A stretch of DNA of 64,000 bases from Brevibacterium yomogidense (GCF_016107685.1 NZ_JABASY010000001.1:772187-836186); one strand, 5' to 3'; counted from the first letter of the stretch, positions 26,299-35,660 are shown. The notes: generated by a model from the sequence alone, not told the origin. A program made the numbers and translations.

Positions 26299-27434
26299 CC
26301 GACCGCCTTGGCCCAGTTCTCGGCGAGGACTGCCTGCTGGGACTCGCGCTGTTCCTGAGTGGGCTGCGGAACGTCGTCTGTCGCTTCCTCAGGGAGGGCG
26401 GAGAGGGCTTCTTCGTCGACTGTGCCTGCCTCGATCATGGCATCGAGACGACCCGGCTGGACGTAACCGGCAAGAAGGATGTTCTGTCCTTCGTCGCTGA
26501 AGACGAACTCCTGCCAGAGGCGCGCGACGGCCGGATGCGGGGCGTCGTCATTCACGGAGGCGGCGTAGAAGGACGAGACGGTGCCATCGGAGGGAACGTT
26601 CGTCTCGAGTTCGACCCCGCCGTCGGCGAGGTCGTCCGCCCACTGAAGGAGCAGGTAGTCCCAGTTCACGACGATGGGCGTTTCACCGGTCTCCACAGTG
26701 CCTGCATCGGCCTCTGCAGGGACCAGGTTTCCACTGTCAGACAGCTCTGCGAAGTAGTCGACGCCGGGCGAGATGTCGTCGAGCGAGCCTCCGTTCGCCA
26801 GCGACGCCGCGAAGACTGCCATGAAGGGCGTTTCACCGGTCGTGGGGTTGCCTGTGAGCGCGACCTTCCCGTGGTACTCCTCCTCGAGGAGGTCCTCGAA
26901 GGATTCCGGGCATGTGTCGATCGTGGTTGTGTCGCAACCGATGGCCATGGTGCCGCCCAGGTGGTTGTACCAGGTGCCGGTCTCCGCCTTCATCTCTGCG
27001 GGCAGGTCGTCAGCTGTCTCCGGGTAGTACTCGGCGAGGAGACCCTCTGCATCCGCGTCGACGGCGAACGACTCGCCGGTGTCGAGGTAGTCGAGTGAGG
27101 TCTCCTGCCCTTGCCGGTTCTTCACTGCGTTGATGAGGTCCTGGCTCGCGCCGGTCGACGTGTCGTTCTCCACCGCGATGCCGTACTTGTCGGAGAAGGT
27201 CTCGAGCAGGACTCCGTAGTTCGCCCAATCCTCGTAGAGGCCCATCACATTGAGCGTGCCTTCGGCCTGTGCCGCTTCGATGAGCGCATCCATGCCACCG
27301 CCCTCTTCCGCGGACGTGGCGGCCCGCCAATGGGCGGACTCGTCGGATTCTGCGCTTCCGCCTCCGCAGGCGGATACCGCCGCGAATGCTCCGATGGTGA
27401 GGGCCGCGGTCAGCGCCCGTGTGTGCTTCAACAT
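26295..27434 (-). CDS. Extracellular solute-binding lipoprotein of the ABC importer
   Basis: 379 residues. Signal peptide ends in the lipobox 'VSACGGG'; mature protein is a periplasmic-binding fold of the PotD/FbpA/PhnS kind ('LNVMGLYEDWANYGVLLETFSDKYGI', 'GETPIVVNWDYLLLQWADD', 'HPAVARLWQEFVFSDEGQ'). It captures substrate at the cell surface for the two permeases. First gene of the operon, transcribed away from a GntR regulator. Substrate unknown; phosphonate or organophosphate is suggested only by the downstream HAD and EEP genes. Confidence 0.88.
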   Translation of the reverse strand: MLKHTRALTAALTIGAFAAVSACGGGSAESDESAHWRAATSAEEGGGMDALIEAAQAEGTLNVMGLYEDWANYGVLLETFSDKYGIAVENDTSTGASQDLINAVKNRQGQETSLDYLDTGESFAVDADAEGLLAEYYPETADDLPAEMKAETGTWYNHLGGTMAIGCDTTTIDTCPESFEDLLEEEYHGKVALTGNPTTGETPFMAVFAASLANGGSLDDISPGVDYFAELSDSGNLVPAEADAGTVETGETPIVVNWDYLLLQWADDLADGGVELETNVPSDGTVSSFYAASVNDDAPHPAVARLWQEFVFSDEGQNILLAGYVQPGRLDAMIEAGTVDEEALSALPEEATDDVPQPTQEQRESQQAVLAENWAKAVG

Positions 27435-27572
27435 GATTCTGTACGCCTTTCAGTGTGCGCCCCGCACAGCAGTTTGCGCGGCAGCGTGTGGAAGTCGAAC
27501 CATCTTCACCATAGGGCCGAAAAAGCTCTCTGCCAAGAAAAGTAACTAGTGAGGTTATGGATATTCACTACA

Positions 27573-27586
27573 GTTCACTAGTGAAC
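27573..27586. promoter_or_regulatory. Candidate GntR operator
   Basis: GTTCACTAGTGAAC is a perfect 14-bp palindrome in the 301-bp divergent region between the binding-protein gene and the GntR/UTRA regulator. A related AACTAGTGAG word lies at about 27544-27553. HutC-type GntR proteins bind such dyads, so both directions may be controlled. Confidence 0.6.
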
Positions 27587-27735
27587 ATGTCTAGCAGAGG
27601 GGCGTGAGGGAACGCTACGGTGAACTTCAGATGAGAGCGCGGTGAGTAGGGATAGCGTTAGATCATCGAAGGGGGCGTCGTCGGTGCTGTGAGCACGTGA
27701 AGTGCCTGGTCTGCACCGCAGGAAGGACGAGGGTG

Positions 27736-28530
27736 ATGGGGAACGGAACGGACGGGCGGGGGGCGTCTGCGTCAGTGGCGCGCTACGAGAGAATTGCGGA
27801 TCAGGTCCGGAACGAGATCAGGAATGGCGAGCTGAAGGTCGGAGACTTCCTGGCTTCAGAGGCTTCGCTTGCGAAATCGTTCGAAGTGTCGCCGGGCACG
27901 GTTCGTGAAGCGCTCCGCCTGCTTGTCTCGGACGGAACGCTGAGCGGTAGGCGCGGTGCACGGAAGACAGTTCTTCGCATCCCGCGTCCCGCGTCCACGC
28001 AGGAGGAATTCCGCAGCTTCGCGCAGTGGGCGACTGCCCACGGCCGTCAGCCCGGTGGTCGTGTCGTCGAACAGCAGTGGCAGATCGCGGGGGAAGAGAC
28101 GGGCAGCGCGATCAAGGTCGATCCGCGTAGTCGTGTTCTGCGTGTTCTGCGTGTTCGCAGCTTGGACGGAGAGCGAGTGATGGTGGAGCGGACCAGCTAT
28201 CCGGAACGACTGGGGATTCTCGTCGAGTCCATGCCCCCGGACCTGGAGTCGGTCACGCGGGAACTCGCCGATGTCCATGACATCGTGTTCGCAGGTGCTG
28301 ATCATGTCTTTTCCGCAACGGTCTGCGGGCAGCAGGATGCTGCTCTTCTGGGTGTGGCTCGCGGGCGGCCTCTGCTGCGGCATCTCCGGGTGAGCCGCAG
28401 CGCCGCTGGTGAACCCCTTGAAGTGTCGGAAGACCGGTATCTGGCGAACATCTTGTCCGTCGCGGTCTCGAACGGCCGAAACGTGAATGCCATCGGCTGG
28501 TTGTCCGCAGGCGAATCTGGCTGGCTCTGA
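27736..28530 (+). CDS. GntR-family regulator with UTRA ligand domain (HutC type)
   Basis: 264 residues from ATG 27736 (GAAGGA 8 nt upstream). N-terminal winged helix: 'YERIADQVRNEIRNGELKVGDFL' and 'SEASLAKSFEVSPGTVREALRLLVSDG'. C-terminal UTRA domain: 'SRVLRVLRVRSLDGERVMVERTSYP' and 'LEVSEDRYLANIL'. UTRA proteins bind small metabolites, often phosphorylated sugars, phosphonates or amino acids, and lose DNA binding. Divergence from the ABC operon makes it the likely local repressor. Confidence 0.88.
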   Translation: MGNGTDGRGASASVARYERIADQVRNEIRNGELKVGDFLASEASLAKSFEVSPGTVREALRLLVSDGTLSGRRGARKTVLRIPRPASTQEEFRSFAQWATAHGRQPGGRVVEQQWQIAGEETGSAIKVDPRSRVLRVLRVRSLDGERVMVERTSYPERLGILVESMPPDLESVTRELADVHDIVFAGADHVFSATVCGQQDAALLGVARGRPLLRHLRVSRSAAGEPLEVSEDRYLANILSVAVSNGRNVNAIGWLSAGESGWL

Positions 28531-28531
28531 C

Positions 28532-30019
28532 TCACTCCTCGTCGGAGGAGTGCCTCTCGAGGAACGTGTAGACCTCGGTCGTGTCGACGCCGGGGAAGAC
28601 TCCGGGCGGCACGGCTGCCAGCAGGGACGCGTGCGTGCGTGCCGAGGGCCAGCTGGCGCCCTCCCACTTCTGTGCGAGGTCGTCCGGTGCCTGCCGGCAG
28701 CACGCGGGGTCCGGGCAGTGGGAGGCCGACCGCTTCGTCGTCTCGCGCCCTTCGAACCACCCCACGTGTGCGAAGGGAACGCCCACGCTCACGGAGAAGT
28801 CGCCGCCCGGCAGCACGCGGGCGGTGCACCAGTAGGTCCCGTTGGGGGTGTCCGTGTACTGGAAGTACGGGCTGAACCTGTCTGCGACGCGGTGCACGGT
28901 GCGCGAGGTGAATCTCTTGCAGGCGTATTGCCCCTCGATCGCACCCAGCGGATCCGTGGGGAACGGGAGCCCGTCGTTCGAGTAGGCCTTGTGCACCGTT
29001 CCAGAAGAATGCACTTTCATGAAGTGCACGGGCAGCCCCAGGTGGGCCGTCGCAAGGTTCGTGAATCGGTGCGCCGCCGTCTCATACGAGACTCCGAACA
29101 CGTCCCGCAGCCCCTCAACGGAAATCTCGCGATTCTTCTTCGCGCGCTGGAGCAACGGGGCCGCCTCTGATTCGGGCAGCATGAGCGCCGCCGCGAGGTA
29201 GTTCGCCTCGACCCGCTGGGTGAGGAACTCCTCGTAGTCCGCAGGCGCGGAATGACCCAGGATGTGGGAGGCCAGGGCGGTGAGGAGGTGGGACCGCGGG
29301 TCGTGTCCCGTCACGTCGTCGTGCGACAGGTACAGGCGCTTGTTCTTCGTGTCCGCGACCGCACGGGTGGTTGACGGCAGGTCGGATACGTAGTGGAGCG
29401 AGTACCCCAGATGGTCAGCGATCCCGGCGGTCTGGCGCTGCGACAGGGGGCCGCCGTCGTAGCCGATCCGTGTGAGCACGTCACGCGCGACCTTCTCCAG
29501 CTCCGGGAAGTGGTTGCCCTGCGTGCGCATCTGCTCGCGCAGGGTCCGGTTGACGCGCCTGGCTTCCTCGGGGGTCGCGGCGCGGCGCCGCACCATCGTC
29601 GTGAGCTGGCGCTGCAGGCCTGCGATCGCTTCGAGCGCGTCCTGCGGCAGCGACTTCACCTTGACGTGGGGCAGGTGCAGCGAGGTGTAGAGGGGCGACA
29701 TCTGGTTCCGCTCGACCTCGAGTTCGAGGGCCTGGCGAGCGTCCACCGGCGACGGATCCAGCAGGTCATCCGTTGTGACGCCCAGCGCGGTCGCGAGGTC
29801 GCGCAGCTGTCCCAGTGCGGGCTCCCGCTTCCCGTTCTCCAGGACGGAGATCTGCGAGGGTGCGCGACCGATGCGCTCACCCAGTTCGCCCAGCGTGAGG
29901 CCGGCCTCCGTCCGGAAGTGGCGGATGCGCCGTCCGATGCTCAGGGCGTCCGCGGTGGGCTGTCCGCGGGCCTCGTCGGAATCCTCTGTCGCCCGTCGCA
30001 CGCGAGTCGTGATCACCAT
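28532..30019 (-). CDS. ramB: RamB-like regulator (XRE HTH + ImmA/IrrE-fold + DUF2083)
   Basis: 495 residues. HTH_3 domain at ~residues 28-85 ('[22 protein letters not shown]'), a middle ImmA/IrrE-like fold in which the metal motif reads 'HILGH' (the Glu of HEXXH is absent, so peptidase activity is unlikely), and a long C-terminal domain with 'HCPDPACC'. This domain order and the position divergent to aceA match RamB, the acetate-metabolism regulator of Corynebacterium, and the related short-chain fatty-acyl regulators. Probably controls aceA, aceB and itself according to acyl-CoA state. Symbol given by synteny and architecture. Confidence 0.82.
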   Translation of the reverse strand: MVITTRVRRATEDSDEARGQPTADALSIGRRIRHFRTEAGLTLGELGERIGRAPSQISVLENGKREPALGQLRDLATALGVTTDDLLDPSPVDARQALELEVERNQMSPLYTSLHLPHVKVKSLPQDALEAIAGLQRQLTTMVRRRAATPEEARRVNRTLREQMRTQGNHFPELEKVARDVLTRIGYDGGPLSQRQTAGIADHLGYSLHYVSDLPSTTRAVADTKNKRLYLSHDDVTGHDPRSHLLTALASHILGHSAPADYEEFLTQRVEANYLAAALMLPESEAAPLLQRAKKNREISVEGLRDVFGVSYETAAHRFTNLATAHLGLPVHFMKVHSSGTVHKAYSNDGLPFPTDPLGAIEGQYACKRFTSRTVHRVADRFSPYFQYTDTPNGTYWCTARVLPGGDFSVSVGVPFAHVGWFEGRETTKRSASHCPDPACCRQAPDDLAQKWEGASWPSARTHASLLAAVPPGVFPGVDTTEVYTFLERHSSDEE

Positions 30020-30049
30020 GTCACCACTCTGACAGATCGGAGCCATTTT

Positions 30050-30109
30050 GTGAAAGAAGCGCAAATCTTCACTCCTGCAGAAAAGTGGCGAAACTTCATC
30101 GCAAAAAGT
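30050..30109. promoter_or_regulatory. AT-rich control region between ramB-like gene and aceA
   Basis: In a very GC-rich window this 60-bp stretch is AT-rich and contains a dyad GTGAAAGA...TCTTCAC (30050-30072) and a GCGAAACTT/GCAAAAAGT pair (30088-30109). The words resemble the GCAAA-containing sites described for RamB, but the exact consensus is not met. Candidate binding sites for the regulator. Confidence 0.4.
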
Positions 30110-30208
30110 CTCCCCTCGGCCGTTGCGCTCCGGAAGACTGGATGTCACAACGCAGCACGGACCGCCACACGAAGATGCAGCGGTGAACCCCTGAAGGAGA
30201 GACACACG

Positions 30209-31495
30209 ATGACGCAGAAGGACATCCACGACGCACAGGCCATCCAGCGCGACTGGGCGACCAACCCCCGCTGGGCAGGCGTCGCTCGCGACTACACCGC
30301 CGAGGACGTCGTCAAGCTCCGTGGTTCCCTCATCGAGGAGCACACGCTGGCCCGCCACGGCGCGGACCGCCTGTGGGACCTCCTCCACTCCGAGGACTTC
30401 GTCAACTCGCTGGGCGCCCTCACCGGCAACCAGGCCGTGCAGCAGGTGAAGGCCGGCCTCAAGGCGATCTACCTCTCCGGCTGGCAGGTCGCGGCGGATG
30501 CGAACCTCGCGGGTCAGACGTACCCGGACCAGTCGATCTACCCGGCGAACTCCGTGCCGGCCGTCGTCCGTCGCATCAACAACGCCCTCATGCGTGCCGA
30601 CCAGATCGAGCGCTCCGAAGGCGATCTCAAGGTCGAGGACTGGCTGGCACCGATCGTCGCGGATGCGGAGGCGGGCTTCGGCGGCACCGCCAACGTCTAC
30701 GAGCTGATGCGCGGCATGATCAACGCCGGTGCGGCGGGCGTGCACTTCGAGGACCAGCTGGGTTCGGAGAAGAAGTGCGGCCACCTGGGCGGCAAGGTGC
30801 TCGTCCCCACGTCGCAGCACATCCGCACGCTCAACGCGGCACGCCTCGCGGCAGACGTCGAGAACGTCAACACGCTCGTCATCGCTCGGACGGACGCCGA
30901 GGCCGCGACCCTCATGACCTCGGACATCGACCCGCGCGACCAGAAGTACGTCACCGGTGAGCGCACCGCAGAGGGCTTCTACAAGATCACGAACGGCATC
31001 GAGCCCTGCATCGACCGTGCGCTGGCGTTCGCGCCGTACTCGGATCTGCTGTGGATGGAGACGTCCACGCCGGACCTCGAGGTCGCGAAGCAGTTCGCGG
31101 AGGCCGTCCACGCGGAGTACCCGGACCAGATGCTCGCCTACAACTGCTCGCCGTCGTTCAACTGGAAGAAGCACCTGGACGATGCGACGATCGCGAAGTT
31201 CCAGCGCGAGCTGGGTGCGATGGGCTTCAAGTTCCAGTTCATCACGCTGGCCGGCTTCCACTCCCTCAACTACTCGATGTTCGATCTGGCCCACGGCTAC
31301 GCCCGCGAGCAGATGAAGGCGTACGTCGAGCTGCAGGAGAAGGAGTTCGCCGCCGAGGACCGCGGCTACACCGCGACTCGCCACCAGCGCGAGGTCGGCA
31401 CCGGATACTTCGACCTCGTCTCGACCGCCGTCAACCCCGAATCCTCGACCACTGCGCTCAAGGATTCCACCGAAGCCGCTCAGTTCAGCAACTGA
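30209..31495 (+). CDS. aceA: Isocitrate lyase
   Basis: 428 residues, typical of bacterial ICL. The active-site signature '[11 protein letters not shown]' contains catalytic Cys190; 'ADAEAGFGG' and '[10 protein letters not shown]' supply metal/substrate ligands, and '[12 protein letters not shown]' closes the site. Splits isocitrate to glyoxylate and succinate in the cytoplasm, the first step of the glyoxylate shunt for growth on acetate or fatty acids. GGAGAG 7 nt before ATG 30209 decides the start. A strong hairpin follows its stop, so aceB may have its own promoter. Confidence 0.97.
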   Translation: MTQKDIHDAQAIQRDWATNPRWAGVARDYTAEDVVKLRGSLIEEHTLARHGADRLWDLLHSEDFVNSLGALTGNQAVQQVKAGLKAIYLSGWQVAADANLAGQTYPDQSIYPANSVPAVVRRINNALMRADQIERSEGDLKVEDWLAPIVADAEAGFGGTANVYELMRGMINAGAAGVHFEDQLGSEKKCGHLGGKVLVPTSQHIRTLNAARLAADVENVNTLVIARTDAEAATLMTSDIDPRDQKYVTGERTAEGFYKITNGIEPCIDRALAFAPYSDLLWMETSTPDLEVAKQFAEAVHAEYPDQMLAYNCSPSFNWKKHLDDATIAKFQRELGAMGFKFQFITLAGFHSLNYSMFDLAHGYAREQMKAYVELQEKEFAAEDRGYTATRHQREVGTGYFDLVSTAVNPESSTTALKDSTEAAQFSN

Positions 31496-31585
31496 GCCCG
31501 CAGCCGAGGTCCCGGCCACCACGCCGCTGGATCTCACCTACCTGATCACGTCGGCTGAGCCGGCCGACGGTATCGGGGAACGCGG

Positions 31586-31639
31586 ATCGGCCGTTCCGGT
31601 GCAGGGTTTCTGGGGTTTCCCTGCACCGGGGCGGCCGAT
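31586..31639 (+). terminator. Hairpin terminator after aceA
   Basis: 21-bp arms (ATCGGCCGTTCCGGTGCAGGG and near-complement, two mismatches) with a 12-nt loop, 90 bp after the aceA stop; followed by only a weak TTTC. Confidence 0.65.
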
Positions 31640-31660
31640 TTCATCTCCCGCTCCACCTTC

Positions 31661-31775
31661 GCCGACGCACCCCGCCGACGCACCCCGCCGACGCACCCCG
31701 CCGACGCACCCCGCCGACGCACCCCGCCGACGCACCCCGCCGACGCACCCCGCCGACGCACCCCGCCGACGCACC
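31661..31775. repeat. Nearly nine perfect tandem copies of a 13-bp unit
   Basis: The unit GCCGACGCACCCC is repeated head to tail eight times without change, with a ninth partial/mutated copy, in the 455-bp aceA-aceB gap. C/G strand asymmetry continues to ~31900 as a C-rich, Pro-like low-complexity stretch with no credible gene. Confidence 0.93.
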
Positions 31776-31950
31776 TCTCATCGGCCCGCCGGTCCCACCG
31801 GACCAGCCCGTTCGGCCCACCCTCCCGTTCGGCCCACCCGCCGCCCCGGGCCCACCCGCCCCCGCCGGTCCCACCGGGCCCGCAGACACCCCCGCACCGC
31901 TCACCACTTTCCCGTCCTACGACACGCACACGACACGCTCAGGAGCTTCC

Positions 31951-33702
31951 ATGTCCTCCCACTCGGCCTCCTCCCTGCAGGAGTTGCACCCGTCCCCGTC
32001 CGCTCGGACCGCCGGCGGCCGCATGGTCGTCACCGGTCCCATGGAGCCCACGTTCGACACCGTCCTCACCCATGACGCGCTCGACTTCCTCGCCGCGCTG
32101 CACACGGAGTTCCTCACGGAGCGCCGCACGCTGCTCACGCAGCGCGGCCCGCGCAATGACGCGATCGCCCGGGGCGACCTGCCCGCTCACCGTGAGGACA
32201 CCCGCCACATCCGTGAGGACTCGTCCTGGCGGGCGATCGGCCACGACGGCGCGCCGGGCCTGTCCCGCCGCCGCGTCGAGATCACGGGCGCACCCGACGG
32301 TCGCACCGCGGTGAACGCGCTCAACTCCGACGCCGATTCGTGGCTGGCGGACTTCGAGGACGCCATGTCGCCCACGTGGTCCAACGTGGTGCTCGGCCAG
32401 GTGAACCTGCGTGCGGCGGTGCGGAACCGCCTCAAGCACGTGACGCGGGTGGGCAAGTACTACGAGCAGCGGTCCAGCCGCCGCAGCACGGCCGCCCAGC
32501 CCACGATCGTGGTCCGCCCGCGCGGGATCCACATGCCGGAGGCGCACCTGCGGTACGTGGACCGGAACGGTGCGGAGACCCAGGCGTCGGCGTCGCTCGT
32601 GGACTTCGGTCTGTACTTCTTCCACAACGTCGAGGAGCTGGTGGCTCGCGGCAGCGGCATCTACTTCTGCGTCCCGAAGGTGGAGAGCGCCGCGGAGGCG
32701 CGCTGGTGGAACCGCCTGTTCGTCCGCGCGCAGGAGCTCATGGGGATCGACCCGGGCACGCTGCGGGCGACGGTACTCATCGAGTCGTTGGGCGCGGCGA
32801 TCGAGATGGAGGAGATCGTCTGGGAGCTGCGCGACCACTGCGCCGGCCTGCACGCGGGCCGCTGGGACTTCATCTTCTCGATGACGAAGGCGTTCCGGCA
32901 CGATTCGTCGTTCCTCCTGCCCGACCGCAAGGAGATCACGATGGAGCTGCCGTTCCTCACGCACTACGCGCAGCGCATCATCGATGTGAGCCACCGCCGT
33001 GGCATCCATGCGCTGGGAGGCATGGCGACGGCGTTCCCGGACCGCGAGGACCCGGAGCTCACCGCCGCGGCCCAGCAGGGTGTGCGCGATGACAAGGAGC
33101 GCGAGGCCGCACAGGGCTTCGACGGCACCTGGGTGGCCCACCCGACGCTCATCCCGGTCGCCCGCGAGGCGTTCGAGGAGGTGCTGGGCGAGGCCGACCA
33201 CCAGATCGACCGCATCCCGCAGACGGGCGGTTCGGGGGAGAACGGGCGCATCACGTCCGCGGATCTCCTGTCGCGCGAGGGGCTTCCCACCCCGGAGGAC
33301 CTGCGCGAGCACGTGAGCGAGGAGGGCGTGCGGACGAACATCCGCGCCTGCATCGCCTACCTCAACGCCTGGCTGTCCGGGAAGGGCGCGCTCAAGGTGG
33401 ACCACCTCGTCGAGGACGTGTCCAGCGTGGAGATCTCCCGCGCCCAGATCTGGCAGTGGATCCGCCGCGGCGTGAAGATGGACAACGGCCGCGTGCTCAC
33501 CACCGCCCTGGTGGACCGCTACGTCGCGGAGGAGCTCGCGATCACCTCCCGCAACCCGCTCGACCACTTCTGCGATTCCGCGGAGCTGCTGCGGTGGGGT
33601 GCGCTGGGCGACGAGCTGCCCGACTCCTTCACCGTCGAGGCCTACCAGCGGTTCATGATCGACCGGGCGACGAAGAAGGCTCCCTTCCCCTTCGCCGCGT
33701 GA
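31951..33702 (+). CDS. aceB: Malate synthase A
   Basis: 583 residues, somewhat longer than the ~530 usual for isoform A because of a ~35-residue Ser/Pro-rich N terminus. Conserved elements: 'DFEDAMSPTW', 'RPRGIHMPEAHL', 'ATVLIESLGAAIEMEEI', 'HAGRWDFIFSMTKAFR' and the C-terminal acid-bearing 'TSRNPLDHFCD'. Condenses glyoxylate with acetyl-CoA to malate, the second shunt enzyme. CAGGAG 5 nt before ATG 31951 fixes the start. Separate from aceA by a terminator and repeat array. Confidence 0.96.
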   Translation: MSSHSASSLQELHPSPSARTAGGRMVVTGPMEPTFDTVLTHDALDFLAALHTEFLTERRTLLTQRGPRNDAIARGDLPAHREDTRHIREDSSWRAIGHDGAPGLSRRRVEITGAPDGRTAVNALNSDADSWLADFEDAMSPTWSNVVLGQVNLRAAVRNRLKHVTRVGKYYEQRSSRRSTAAQPTIVVRPRGIHMPEAHLRYVDRNGAETQASASLVDFGLYFFHNVEELVARGSGIYFCVPKVESAAEARWWNRLFVRAQELMGIDPGTLRATVLIESLGAAIEMEEIVWELRDHCAGLHAGRWDFIFSMTKAFRHDSSFLLPDRKEITMELPFLTHYAQRIIDVSHRRGIHALGGMATAFPDREDPELTAAAQQGVRDDKEREAAQGFDGTWVAHPTLIPVAREAFEEVLGEADHQIDRIPQTGGSGENGRITSADLLSREGLPTPEDLREHVSEEGVRTNIRACIAYLNAWLSGKGALKVDHLVEDVSSVEISRAQIWQWIRRGVKMDNGRVLTTALVDRYVAEELAITSRNPLDHFCDSAELLRWGALGDELPDSFTVEAYQRFMIDRATKKAPFPFAA

Positions 33703-33796
33703 GGGGCTGAGCGGCACCCCCGCCGCCGAGGTGCCGGTCCGGTCGAGCCAGCACCCCGTCACCCAGGTGCCGTTCCCGTCGAGCAGCACACCACCG

Positions 33797-33836
33797 CCGA
33801 GGTGCCGGTCCCGTCCCCCGGGGGCCGGCACCTCGG
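33797..33836. terminator. Hairpin downstream of aceB
   Basis: Arms CCGAGGTGCCGG and complement, continuing through CCCCC/GGGGG, 95 bp after the aceB stop and upstream of the IclR gene. Identical arm to the hairpin at 15050; a lone left arm is also present at about 33726-33738. Confidence 0.55.
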
Positions 33837-33892
33837 TAGTATGTGGGCCACACCATGTGGGGGACGGCACCCCAGTTCGCAGAAGGAGGCCG

Positions 33893-34645
33893 ATGAGTCA
33901 GGGCACGCAGTCGATCGACCGGGCGGCGACGCTCCTGTCGTTCGTCATCAACGCCCCGCAGCCGGTGTCCTTCACGGAGGTCGTCGACCACTCCGGGATG
34001 GCGCGCTCGACGGTCTCCCGTCTGCTCGCCTCCCTCCACGACAACGCGCTGCTCGAACGGATGGCGGACGGCCGCTACCGTGGCGGGTCCCTCTTCGCGG
34101 CCTATGCCGCACGGTTCGACAGGACCGAGGCCCTGTCTGCGGCTGCCGCTCCGACGCTCGAGCGGATCGGGGAGAAGACGGGGGAGACCGTGAACCTGGG
34201 CCTGCCGAGCGGGGACCGCGTCGTCCACGCCGCCCAGGTCGATTCGCGGTACGTGCTGGGGGCAGCGAACTGGGTCGACATCGATGTGCCCACCCACTGC
34301 TCGGCGCTCGGCAAGGTGCTGTGTGCCTTCGGGCCCCTCGCACTGCCCGCAGGATCACTCACGCGATGCTCGGACGGCGTCATTCTCTCGGAGCAGACGC
34401 TCGCGGAGGAGGCGGACCTCATCCGCAACCGCGGCTACGCGATCACCCACGGCGACTTCGAGCTGGGGCTGGACGCGGTCGCAGCGCCCGTGCGAGGGGA
34501 GGGCGGCGCGGTGCTCGCCGCGATCGGCATCTCCGGTCCCGCCGTGCGGCTCACCCCGCACATCGAGGAGTTCGGCAGGATGCTGGTGAGTGAGGCGACC
34601 CTGCTGTCCCGCGGGCTGGCGCGGCTCCCCGCCCAGGCCGGCTGA
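33893..34645 (+). CDS. IclR-family transcriptional regulator
   Basis: 250 residues, GAAGGAG before ATG 33893. N-terminal winged HTH 'SIDRAATLLSFV...SFTEVVDHSGMARSTVSRLLASL'; C-terminal effector domain 'GETVNLGLPSGDRVVHAAQVDS', 'PTHCSALGKVLCAF', 'AAPVRGEGGAVLAAIGISGPAVRLT'. Faces the MetF-like gene convergently and lies between aceB and a folate-linked demethylation module, which is its likely target (inference). IclR proteins commonly sense aromatic or C1-releasing substrates, or glyoxylate. Confidence 0.88.
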   Translation: MSQGTQSIDRAATLLSFVINAPQPVSFTEVVDHSGMARSTVSRLLASLHDNALLERMADGRYRGGSLFAAYAARFDRTEALSAAAAPTLERIGEKTGETVNLGLPSGDRVVHAAQVDSRYVLGAANWVDIDVPTHCSALGKVLCAFGPLALPAGSLTRCSDGVILSEQTLAEEADLIRNRGYAITHGDFELGLDAVAAPVRGEGGAVLAAIGISGPAVRLTPHIEEFGRMLVSEATLLSRGLARLPAQAG

Positions 34646-34659
34646 CTTCTCGCCTGTCT

Positions 34660-34687
34660 GCTCGGGTGGGCTGTGGCTCACCCGAGC
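34660..34687. terminator. Bidirectional terminator between convergent IclR and MetF-like genes
   Basis: 9-bp perfect arms GCTCGGGTG/CACCCGAGC with a 10-nt loop; the right arm overlaps the last codons of the minus-strand gene. Confidence 0.6.
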
Positions 34688-35535
34688 GCGCCGCAGAGCC
34701 ACGCCTCCGTCTTCTCGATCTCGTTGAACGTGTACACGTGGAGGCCCGTCACCTGCGACACCGGATCCTCCAGCGATTCCTGCATCCGCACGAGGAGCTT
34801 CTGCGTGTCGTAGCCGCCGGGGGTGAGGAGGCGGGCGATCGTCCCCACTTTGCCCTTGAGGAAGCGCAGCGACTGACCCACCCCGATGCGTGCGCTCACC
34901 CGTGCCAGCCGCGCGGCGTCGACGCGTCCCGGCACCCCTAGCCACAGCGGAAGTGCGGTGCCGCGTCCGCGCACGTCCCCGATCCAGGCGCTCATGGTGT
35001 CCGGGTCGAAGCAGAGGTTGCTCACCATCTCCGTCGCGAAGGGGACCTTGGCGGTGAGGGCGCGGACGACCTCGGCGTCGGGGATCGTGGGGTGCGATTC
35101 CGGATAGGCGGCGACGCCGACGGTGCGGAACGGATGGTCCAGCTGCGCGAGGTCCTCCAGGAGCTGGAGCGAGGACGAGTACGCACCCGGACAGGGGGTG
35201 GCATCACCGCCGGGGACGAACAGCGCATCCACCCCCGCCTCCGACAGGCGCGCGACGATGTCCTCGAGGTGCGCGCGCCCGGCCACCATGCGGGCGGCGA
35301 GGTGCGGGACCGTCCGGCGACCGTCGGCGCGCAGATCGCAGGCGACGTCGAGCGTGCGCTCGAGCCCCAGACTCTCCGACGCGGTGACCGTGACGGTGCG
35401 GTGTCGAGGGGCATGGGTGCGCACCGCATCGGTGATGGACGGAGTGGGGAGCACCTCCAGCCGGGCAGTGCGGACGAGGTCGGCCAGGCTCGAGGACGTG
35501 CCGGACGCGGATCTCGTGCTGTCGTCGGTCGTCAT
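34678..35535 (-). CDS. Methylenetetrahydrofolate reductase (MetF)-like protein
   Basis: 285 residues from ATG 35535. TIM-barrel MTHFR features: 'HLAARMVAGRAHLEDIVARL' (equivalent of the HLTC/R region), 'ALFVPGGDATPCPGAYSSS', 'VGVAAYPESHP', 'TEMVSNLCFD', and terminal 'GLHVYTFNEIEKTEAW'. Family interconverts 5,10-methylene-THF and 5-methyl-THF using FAD. Divergent from a GcvT-fold methyltransferase across a 186-bp promoter region; such pairs oxidise methyl groups handed to THF by demethylases. The N terminus is a short Ser/Thr tail. A housekeeping role in methionine synthesis is less likely in this context. Confidence 0.8.
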   Translation of the reverse strand: MTTDDSTRSASGTSSSLADLVRTARLEVLPTPSITDAVRTHAPRHRTVTVTASESLGLERTLDVACDLRADGRRTVPHLAARMVAGRAHLEDIVARLSEAGVDALFVPGGDATPCPGAYSSSLQLLEDLAQLDHPFRTVGVAAYPESHPTIPDAEVVRALTAKVPFATEMVSNLCFDPDTMSAWIGDVRGRGTALPLWLGVPGRVDAARLARVSARIGVGQSLRFLKGKVGTIARLLTPGGYDTQKLLVRMQESLEDPVSQVTGLHVYTFNEIEKTEAWLCGALG

Positions 35536-35610
35536 CGTCGGGCCCTTTCGCCGGGTACTCCATTGTCCCCTCTGCCGGACTCGCCCTGTCCATGCGGAAA
35601 ACCCGTGGTG

Positions 35611-35660
35611 TTCCATGCAGGAATCGTCCCTTGTTGTCGGTATGGTGCGAATCTTACAAT
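35611..35660 (+). promoter_or_regulatory. Candidate promoter and operator for the GcvT/DmdA-like gene
   Basis: TTGTTG (35631-35636) and TACAAT (35655-35660) with an 18-bp spacer fit a sigma-70-type promoter. Directly upstream, TTCC-N5-GGAA (35611-35623) is a dyad of the kind bound by IclR proteins, overlapping the expected activation/repression zone. Confidence 0.55.

Noticed and set aside
28532..31537. A 1001-codon open minus-strand frame through ramB and aceA
   Set aside because: Only the part up to 30019 matches a protein family; the rest is antisense to aceA, whose isocitrate lyase reading is certain.
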